Program-made: the position numbers and the translations under genes
The notes under the pieces: model-generated
What the model was told of the DNA's origin: nothing
What the model saw: only the letters and a program-made list of their open reading frames with translations
Databases searched by the model: none
From: Desulfosporosinus sp. UBA4726
GTDB taxonomy: Bacteria > Bacillota > Desulfitobacteriia > Desulfitobacteriales > Desulfitobacteriaceae
Direction: 5' to 3'
Length of the DNA: 19,855 nucleotides
NCBI GenBank assembly: GCA_002404215.1
Contig: DHJG01000237.1
Location: 1 to 19,855 of the forward strand
In this document: piece after piece, positions 14,939 to 19,855 of the stretch
Layout of the letters: each line of letters opens with the position of its first letter
How positions within the stretch are numbered: position 1 is the first letter of the stretch

Positions 14939-16486
14939 ATGTTCTTAACATTTATTACCGGGTTAGTTGCCATTTTAGTTGGCTTAGCTTTGGGCGTTTT
15001 AGTAGGTTGGCTTATTCGTAAAAATACAGCAGAAAAGGGTATTGGATCTGCAGAAGAAGAGGCCAAACGTATTGTTGAGAATGCTCATTCTGCAGCTGAA
15101 AGCAAGAAAAGAGAATCTGTTGTTGCCGCTAAAGAAGAAATCATGCTTATTCGCAATGAAGTGGAAAAGGAAACGCGGGAACGACGTAACGAACTCCAAA
15201 GGCTTGAACGGCGCTTACTGCAAAAAGAGGAGAGCTTAGACCGCAAAATTGAGTCGTTAGAACACAAAGAGGAAAATCTACACCGCAAGGAAACTGAAGT
15301 AGAGAATCAAAAAGAAGAATTAAACCAGCTTGTAGGCAAAGAGCAAGCTGAGCTAGAGCGTTTATCAGGCATGACCTCGGACGAGGCCAAGCAGCTCCTG
15401 CTGAAAAGAGTTGAAGAAGAGGTTCGCTATGAGTCGGCGATCATGATCAAGGAAATAGAGACTCGGGCTAAGGAAGAAGCGGAGAAAAAGGCTAAAAATA
15501 TTATTGCCTTAGCTATACAGCGTTGTGCTGCGGATCATGTAGCTGAAACGACTGTATCCGTTGTGGCGTTGCCTAGTGACGAAATGAAGGGTCGAATTAT
15601 TGGCCGTGAGGGACGTAATATCCGTACTTTGGAAACCTTAACTGGCATTGATCTTATAATTGATGATACTCCTGAGGCAGTTATTTTATCGGGATTTGAT
15701 CCGATCCGACGTGAAATTGCGCGAATTGCTCTGGAAAAACTCATAGCAGACGGCCGTATTCACCCGGCACGAATTGAAGAAATGGTTGAAAAGGCTCAGA
15801 AAGAAGTAGACCAAAAGATCCGCGAAGAAGGAGAACAGGCGACGTTTGAGACAGGCGTGCACGGTTTGCATCCTGAATTAATTCGTTTGCTCGGTCGACT
15901 TAAATTCCGTACAAGTTACGGTCAAAATGTCTTGAAGCACTCGACGGAAGTATCCCATCTAGCAGGATTGATGGCTGCTGAGTTAGGTGTAGACATTCAG
16001 CTGGCCAAGCGTGCAGGTCTCTTGCATGATATTGGTAAGGCAGTTGATCATGATATGGAAGGAACCCACGTCCAGATCGGGGTTGATCTTGCTAGAAAGT
16101 ACAAAGAATCTAGTGATGTTATTCACGCAATTGAAGCGCACCATAACGATATAGAGCCGAAAACAATAGTCGCAGTACTTGTTGCTGCTGCTGATGCAGT
16201 TTCGGCAGCTCGCCCTGGAGCACGTAGGGAAACTCTTGAGACGTATATTAAACGCCTACAAAAGCTAGAAGAGATTGCAGAGAGCTTTGAAGGTGTTGAA
16301 AAGTGCTTTGCCATTCAAGCGGGACGGGAAGTTCGCATTATCGTTAAACCAGACAAGATTGACGATGTGCTAGCTCCACGCGTAGCGCGTGAAATAAGTA
16401 AGCGTATTGAAGAAGAACTCGAATATCCAGGACAAATCAAAGTTGTTGTAATACGAGAAACTCGAGCGGTTGATTTTGCGAAGTAG
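14939..16486 (+). CDS. rny: RNase Y, membrane-anchored endoribonuclease
   Basis: RNase Y starts mRNA decay at the cell membrane. It has 515 residues, the family's normal length, from ATG 14939 with AAGGAGGT at 14923-14930. Domains in order: a single N-terminal membrane span (about 3-26), a long charged coiled coil (about 40-200), a KH RNA-binding domain (about 208-275, with GRIIGREGRNIRTLE), and an HD hydrolase domain (about 330-430) with His363-Asp364 in LLHDIGK. A TATAAT at 14908-14913 could be its -10, but no matching -35 is seen. It may rely partly on read-through of the terminator just upstream. Its own terminator lies 16 bases after the stop. Confidence 0.97.
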   Translation: MFLTFITGLVAILVGLALGVLVGWLIRKNTAEKGIGSAEEEAKRIVENAHSAAESKKRESVVAAKEEIMLIRNEVEKETRERRNELQRLERRLLQKEESLDRKIESLEHKEENLHRKETEVENQKEELNQLVGKEQAELERLSGMTSDEAKQLLLKRVEEEVRYESAIMIKEIETRAKEEAEKKAKNIIALAIQRCAADHVAETTVSVVALPSDEMKGRIIGREGRNIRTLETLTGIDLIIDDTPEAVILSGFDPIRREIARIALEKLIADGRIHPARIEEMVEKAQKEVDQKIREEGEQATFETGVHGLHPELIRLLGRLKFRTSYGQNVLKHSTEVSHLAGLMAAELGVDIQLAKRAGLLHDIGKAVDHDMEGTHVQIGVDLARKYKESSDVIHAIEAHHNDIEPKTIVAVLVAAADAVSAARPGARRETLETYIKRLQKLEEIAESFEGVEKCFAIQAGREVRIIVKPDKIDDVLAPRVAREISKRIEEELEYPGQIKVVVIRETRAVDFAK

Positions 16487-16501
16487 CCAATTACGATATT
16501 T

Positions 16502-16532
16502 AAACAGGCGATCCAACGGATCGCCTGTTTTT
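16502..16532 (+). terminator. Intrinsic terminator after rny
   Basis: AAACAGGCGATCC (16502-16514) and GGATCGCCTGTTT (16518-16530) form a perfect 13-base stem with loop AAC, followed by further T bases. On the minus strand the arm ends are A/T-rich too, so it could work in both directions. Confidence 0.92.
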
Positions 16533-16708
16533 CGATCTCCATAACGGCGTTTTGCCATCCTTAGGAGCGGCTCCTTTTCGCCATTCTTGGTTATAGACAC
16601 TCAGCAGTCCATGATCAGCGTTTCTAATCTCGAACATCCTGTTCGAACCATGGCCGGCGCATAAGTGCGACAGACTTTCTCCAGCAACAAGGGCTTGGCG
16701 CAAGCTAA
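16533..16708. other. Intergenic stretch of unclear origin between rny and ymdB
   Basis: No convincing gene. The minus strand has an open frame (16703 down to the terminator) whose product includes HLCAGHGSNRMFEIRNADHG and YNQEWRKGAAPKDGKTPLWR. It reads protein-like but runs into the terminator stem and has only a TTG start, so I treat it as a possible remnant. A small hairpin, AGGAG/CTCCT, lies at 16563-16575. An inverted repeat CGAAC-N5-GTTCG lies at 16631-16645. Confidence 0.35.
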
Positions 16709-16873
16709 GTTTTCTTTAGAGGACAAACAAATGCTAAATATACCCAGTTAGCTAGATGGTTGATTGAGCAGGAATTTGCTGACTCGTACCGGATTCATCT
16801 TGTATTACAAGAAGAAGGTCAAGTGTGGTATTTAAGATCTAGGATAATGGCATCCTATGGATATCGATTTTGA
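16709..16873 (+). pseudogene. Possible C-terminal gene remnant before ymdB
   Basis: After TAA at 16706-16708, this frame stays open for 54 codons to TGA at 16871-16873, with a protein-like product (GQTNAKYTQLARWLIEQEF, then YRIHLVLQEEGQVWYLRSR). No ATG, GTG or TTG with a ribosome binding site begins it; the only ATG is near its end. The composition suits the C-terminus of a soluble protein, so a truncated gene is likely. I cannot name the parent family. A chance frame is the alternative. Confidence 0.4.
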
Positions 16874-16896
16874 AGATTTGAAAGGGAGGAACGTTC

Positions 16897-17679
16897 GTGC
16901 ACGTACTTTTTATTGGAGATATTATGGGTAAGCCTGGAAGGGAAGCTATAAAACGATTTTTAAAACCCCTTCAAGTGGAATATAACATAGATGTGACTAT
17001 TGCGAATGCTGAGAATGCTGCCGCTGGTAAAGGGTTAACCAAAGATATCGCTGAGGAACTATATTCAAACGGAGTCCAATTTTTAACCATGGGGAATCAC
17101 GTCTGGGACCAGAGAGAGATTATGAATTTTATCGATCATGAACCAAGGCTTGTTCGTCCGGCAAATTATCCAGTCGGAGCACCCGGGCAAGGATATGGAT
17201 TTATCCGGACAATGGGTAAAAAAATTGGGGTCCTAAATCTCTCTGGACGTATCTTTTTAAACCCGCTTGATGATCCCTTTAGTGGAGCCATCCGCTGTAT
17301 TAATCAGATCAAACAAGAAACACCTATTATTATCGTCGATTTCCACGCTGAGGCAACTTCAGAAAAAGTTGCTTTGGGTTGGTTTCTCGACGGCAAGGTT
17401 AGCGCAGTAGTAGGAACCCATACTCACATTCAGACCGCCGATGCTCGCCTGCTTTATCAGGGAACAGCTTATATTACTGATCTTGGCATGACGGGGCCAC
17501 GCGATTCTGTTTTGGGAATTAAGAAGGAAATTATTATAAATCGCTTTTTGACCCAGCTTCCGGCTAAGTTTGAGGTGGCAACTGGCCCAATACAGATAAA
17601 TGCCGTTGTTATTGATATCGATGAAGAATCTGGAAAAGCCAGGCAGATTGAAGCAATTCAGCGCTTCGCAGAGGCTTAA
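16897..17679 (+). CDS. ymdB: YmdB-family metallophosphoesterase (cyclic nucleotide phosphodiesterase)
   Basis: This cytosolic two-metal phosphodiesterase has a Bacillus homologue that hydrolyses 2',3'-cyclic nucleotides and influences the choice between motility, biofilm and sporulation. It has 260 residues from GTG 16897, with GGGAGGA at 16884-16890. All metal ligands expected for the family are visible: Asp8 (GDIMGKPGR), Glu39-Asn40 (NAENAAAGKG), Asn67-His68 (TMGNHVWD), His150 (DFHAEATSEK), and His175 and His177 (GTHTHIQTAD). The ending DLGMTGPRDSVLG is also typical. It follows rny as in Bacillus, but here a terminator and 400 bases of unexplained DNA separate them. Confidence 0.93.
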   Translation: MHVLFIGDIMGKPGREAIKRFLKPLQVEYNIDVTIANAENAAAGKGLTKDIAEELYSNGVQFLTMGNHVWDQREIMNFIDHEPRLVRPANYPVGAPGQGYGFIRTMGKKIGVLNLSGRIFLNPLDDPFSGAIRCINQIKQETPIIIVDFHAEATSEKVALGWFLDGKVSAVVGTHTHIQTADARLLYQGTAYITDLGMTGPRDSVLGIKKEIIINRFLTQLPAKFEVATGPIQINAVVIDIDEESGKARQIEAIQRFAEA

Positions 17680-17699
17680 ATTAAATTTTTCATAGCTAT

Positions 17700-17830
17700 A
17701 AGCGAAACCCCGCTTGGACCAAGCTACAGGCGTCTGCCACTAAGGACCTATTTCCCAGATAGCCATGATGGCGAGAAGGTACTCCACCGTCTTCTCGACT
17801 TGGTCCAAAAAAGCCTGAAAACTCTTCAGG
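17700..17830. repeat. Cluster of nested inverted repeats between ymdB and spoVS
   Basis: TTGGACCAAG (17714-17723) is repeated inverted as CTTGGTCCAA (17799-17808), enclosing about 75 bases. Inside, CGAGAAG (17772-17778) pairs with CTTCTCG (17791-17797). Just after, CCTGAA (17814-17819) pairs with TTCAGG (17825-17830). A small stem AAGCG/CGCTT lies at 17700-17715. None is followed by a clean T run. The minus strand over this region reads FLDQVEKTVEYLLAIMAIWE before a stop, which looks protein-like. A decayed mobile or gene fragment is possible, as is a complex terminator for ymdB. Confidence 0.5.
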
Positions 17831-17835
17831 GTAAA

Positions 17836-17863
17836 AGAGGATTTTAATGTTTGTTCTAGAATA
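17836..17863 (+). promoter_or_regulatory. Sigma-H-like promoter of spoVS
   Basis: AGAGGATTT (17836-17844) fits the sigma-H -35 consensus RNAGGAWWW completely. Eleven bases later, CTAGAATA (17856-17863) contains the GAAT core of the -10 (RNNGAATW), missing only the leading purine. Bacillus spoVS is known to depend on sigma-H, the early-sporulation sigma factor. No good sigma-A promoter is seen in this gap. Confidence 0.65.
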
Positions 17864-17920
17864 CATGTATTTATAGCTGTGGAAATACTTGTAAAATAAG
17901 ACGAACAGGAGGATGTATCT

Positions 17921-18181
17921 ATGGATGTTTTAAAAGTTTCTGCTAAATCCAGCCCAAACTCTGTTGCAGGTGCTCTCGCAGGAGTTCTTCGCGAGAGAGG
18001 CGGCGCTGAGTTACAAGCTATTGGGGCAGGAGCGCTCAACCAAGCTGTAAAAGCTGTAGCTATTGCTCGGGGGTTTGTGGCTCCCAGCGGGGTAGATCTA
18101 ATATGCATTCCAGCGTTTACTGACGTCATAATTGACGGAGAAGAGAGAACAGCTATCAAGCTAATCGTACAGCCGCGCTAA
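17921..18181 (+). CDS. spoVS: SpoVS, stage V sporulation protein S
   Basis: This small Alba-like protein is needed for proper sporulation in Bacillus, where loss blocks development at stage V. It has 86 residues, the standard length, from ATG 17921 with AGGAGG at 17907-17912. The sequence is the highly conserved family type: MDVLKVSAKSSPNSVAGALA, then AIGAGALNQAVKAVAIARGF and DLICIPAFTDVIIDGEERTA, ending KLIVQPR. It supports an endospore-forming host. Confidence 0.97.
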   Translation: MDVLKVSAKSSPNSVAGALAGVLRERGGAELQAIGAGALNQAVKAVAIARGFVAPSGVDLICIPAFTDVIIDGEERTAIKLIVQPR

Positions 18182-18195
18182 GTGTCGTTTGGGAG

Positions 18196-18240
18196 TCACC
18201 TGTTTGCTTCTATGAGCACACAGGTGATTTATTATTTGTT
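18196..18240 (+). terminator. Probable terminator after spoVS
   Basis: TCACCTGT (18196-18203) pairs with ACAGGTGA (18220-18227). A further TGC/GCA (18205-18207, 18216-18218) lies inside, past one mismatch, with an eight-base loop. The T-rich but interrupted TTTATTATTTGTTT follows. A leaky terminator is likely, since no clear promoter is seen between it and the next gene. Confidence 0.7.
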
Positions 18241-18259
18241 TCAGAGGAGGGCTCGTGTT

Positions 18260-19213
18260 ATGGGAAAGCCCAATATTGTAGACGGACATTGTGATAGCTT
18301 AATTCATTATGTCAACGGTGAAAGGACTCTCAAGGATCCTTCCGAGGGAGGACATTGGGATATAGATAGAGCTAGACTTGGAGGGGTATCCCTGCAGTTT
18401 ATGGCTGCCTATATTGAGACCAAGTATAAACCGAATATGGCGACTTGGCGTGGGTTGCAACTTATTGAAGGAGCCCATCGATTTATGAAGGACCATCAAG
18501 ATCAAATTTTCCTTGTTCAAGGGAAACTTGATCTTGAGAAAGTTCCTGATCCAACTCGTTTAGGCGTTTTGTTAAGTGTAGAGGGTGGAGAAATTTTAGG
18601 AGAAAATCTTTTTATGCTTGATATTATTTTTAAGCTTGGCGTTAGAGCCTTAGGGTTAACTTGGAATCAACGTAATGCCTTGGCAGATGGTGTAGGTGAA
18701 GCAGATACTCAAAGCAGGTTAACTCATTTGGGGCAGGAAGTCGTTGGGCGTATGAATGCGCTGGGTATGTTAATCGACGTTTCGCATTTGAATGAAGCAG
18801 GGTTTTGGCATGTCTTAGAGCTTTCTAAGTACCCCATCGCCGCTTCGCACTCCTGTGCTAAGACTTTATGTGATCATCCTCGTAATCTTTCCGATGAACA
18901 GCTACGTGCATTAGCAAAACAAAAGGGCGTAGTTGGAGTGAATTTTTATCCTCGATTTTTAAAAAAGACCGGCAAAGTGAGCAGGCAAGATGTGGTACGC
19001 CATATTTACCATATCGCAGAGGTAGCCGGAGTAGAAACGATCGGATTAGGTTCAGACTTTGATGGAATCGATGAAACGCCTGAAGGACTGGGGCATGTCG
19101 GTGACTATTCTTACTTACTTGACGATTTGGCAAAGGTAGGTTTTTCCACTCTGGAGATTGAGCAGATTGCAGGTGGCAATTTTATGCGTTTATTGTCGAA
19201 TGTGTTAAAATGA
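18260..19213 (+). CDS. Dipeptidase, M19 (membrane/renal dipeptidase) family
   Basis: This zinc-dependent dipeptidase probably hydrolyses small dipeptides in the cytoplasm. It has 317 residues from ATG 18260, with GAGGAGG at 18244-18250. An in-frame GTG at 18182 would run through the terminator hairpin and is rejected. Zinc ligands match the family in order and spacing: His10 and Asp12 (VDGHCDSL), Glu108 (SVEGGE), His176 (DVSHLN) and His197 (ASHSCAKTLCDHPRN). The GSDFDGIDETPEGL stretch provides the active-site Asp. No signal peptide or membrane anchor is seen, so unlike the renal enzyme it should be soluble. The family also includes enzymes acting on other peptide-like substrates, so the exact substrate is unknown. 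Confidence 0.92.
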   Translation: MGKPNIVDGHCDSLIHYVNGERTLKDPSEGGHWDIDRARLGGVSLQFMAAYIETKYKPNMATWRGLQLIEGAHRFMKDHQDQIFLVQGKLDLEKVPDPTRLGVLLSVEGGEILGENLFMLDIIFKLGVRALGLTWNQRNALADGVGEADTQSRLTHLGQEVVGRMNALGMLIDVSHLNEAGFWHVLELSKYPIAASHSCAKTLCDHPRNLSDEQLRALAKQKGVVGVNFYPRFLKKTGKVSRQDVVRHIYHIAEVAGVETIGLGSDFDGIDETPEGLGHVGDYSYLLDDLAKVGFSTLEIEQIAGGNFMRLLSNVLK

Positions 19214-19243
19214 ATGAGCGAGTATCGTTGGAAAAGAGGTTAT

Positions 19244-19855
19244 ATGGTGAATTCAGCAATTAAACTATACGAAGCAGATTTGCATTGCCATACGACTGCG
19301 TCCGATGGATTGTTAACCCCCACTGAACTGGTACACTTAGCTGCAGAACTTGGATTAAAAGGCGTTGGCATTACGGACCACGATACGATTGCAGGCTGGA
19401 AAGAAGCAGAGGAAGCTGGAGTAGACTATCAAATAAGGATTCTGAGAGGGATTGAGCTGAGTACAGAGTGGCAAGGTAAAGAAGTTCACCTGCTTGGATA
19501 CTTTGTTGATGAGGCATCCGACTATTTAAACGATCAACTAAGAGGTTTGCGCAAAGCTCGAGAACAGCGTATGCTGAAAATCTTAGCCCGATTGGAAGCC
19601 CAGGAAATTTATATTAGTGTTGGAGAAGTTCGGAAGTTTGTTCATGGAGAATCTATAGGACGTCCACATATTGCTCAAGCTCTCATGGAGCGGGGGTATG
19701 TCAAGAGCATCAGTGAAGGGTTTGATCGGTACATCGGATTGGGTGCTCTGGCTTATGTACCACGTTATAAATTAACCCCTCAAGAGGGGATTAACATAAT
19801 AAGAGGAGCAAATGGTGTTGCAGTTTTGGCCCATCCCGGTGTGCATCGTCTTGAA
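19244..19855 (+). CDS. PHP-domain phosphoesterase, TrpH/YciV type (partial, C-terminus outside window)
   Basis: The frame stays open to the window end, giving 204 residues. PHP-domain metal motifs are visible: His14-x-His16 (ADLHCHTTASDG), Asp45-His46-Asp47 (GITDHDTIAGW), the GIELSTEW glutamate near residue 70, GRPHIAQAL, and AHPG near the cut. This order fits the TrpH/YciV group, which removes the phosphate from 3',5'-nucleoside bisphosphates or trims RNA 5' ends. ATG 19244 is preferred because AAGAGGT lies just before it. The in-frame ATG at 19214, directly after the dipeptidase stop, has no ribosome binding site. The close spacing to the dipeptidase suggests one transcript. Confidence 0.88.
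   Translation, partial: MVNSAIKLYEADLHCHTTASDGLLTPTELVHLAAELGLKGVGITDHDTIAGWKEAEEAGVDYQIRILRGIELSTEWQGKEVHLLGYFVDEASDYLNDQLRGLRKAREQRMLKILARLEAQEIYISVGEVRKFVHGESIGRPHIAQALMERGYVKSISEGFDRYIGLGALAYVPRYKLTPQEGINIIRGANGVAVLAHPGVHRLE

Noticed and set aside
16631..16645. CGAAC-N5-GTTCG inverted repeat resembling a LexA box
   Set aside because: The Bacillus-type SOS box needs four bases between GAAC and GTTC; here there are five. No promoter or gene start lies next to it.
17740..18159. 139-residue minus-strand reading frame opposite spoVS
   Set aside because: Most of it is antisense to the highly conserved spoVS gene and has no ribosome binding site. Only its last part, outside spoVS, is kept as a possible fragment.
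18182..18259. N-terminal extension of the dipeptidase from GTG 18182
   Set aside because: It would translate through the terminator hairpin after spoVS. The ATG at 18260 has GAGGAGG at ideal distance, and the family motif VDGHCD follows at once.

Overview
The window looks like chromosomal DNA from an endospore-forming, Gram-positive Clostridia-type anaerobe. Desulfosporosinus/Desulfitobacterium-like is my best guess, from protein style and gene order rather than from any database match. Supporting signs are a moderate G+C content, strong AGGAGG-type ribosome binding sites, sigma-A promoters, a Bacillus-type LexA box, TTAACA-type PhoP repeats, and the sporulation gene spoVS behind a sigma-H-like promoter. 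No rRNA, tRNA, CRISPR array or intact insertion sequence was seen.

Layout. Positions 1-872 hold the tail of an unknown basic protein with 10-residue tandem repeats, then a convergent small zinc-finger protein. Positions 950-5600 are a phosphate-starvation unit: PhoP-box promoter, pstS, a large hairpin, pstC, pstA, pstB, phoU and a terminator. From 5600 to 18200 runs the conserved chromosomal cluster rimO-pgsA-...-cinA-...-recA-recX-...-rny-...-ymdB-spoVS. Two blocks interrupt this backbone. One is a two-gene unit between pgsA and cinA (a one-pass membrane protein of unknown function plus a compact FtsH-like AAA+/M41 protease). The other is a DEAD-box RNA helicase between cinA and recA. Each is followed immediately by copies of the same GC-rich palindrome with a GGCACGAT/ATCGTGCC core. 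After spoVS come an M19 dipeptidase and a PHP-domain phosphatase cut by the window end.

How it works together. The pst-phoU genes take up phosphate and report on its supply. rimO modifies ribosomal protein S12 and pgsA makes phosphatidylglycerol phosphate. cinA recycles nucleotide by-products, and recA/recX form an SOS-controlled recombination pair (LexA box just after the recA -10). rny and ymdB act in RNA turnover and cell-fate signalling, and spoVS in sporulation.

The most interesting unlisted signal is in the 280-base gap between recX and rny. A near-consensus promoter (TTGACA-17-TAGAAT) is followed by about 170 bases that fold on paper into a long rod: an imperfect closing stem, a large asymmetric bubble with a small hairpin on its 3' side, an apical hairpin, and an intrinsic terminator. 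This is the architecture of 6S RNA. I call it a candidate small RNA, 6S-like, because the fold was worked out by hand. Second in interest are the FtsH-like pair and the palindrome family that marks both interruptions of the conserved cluster.
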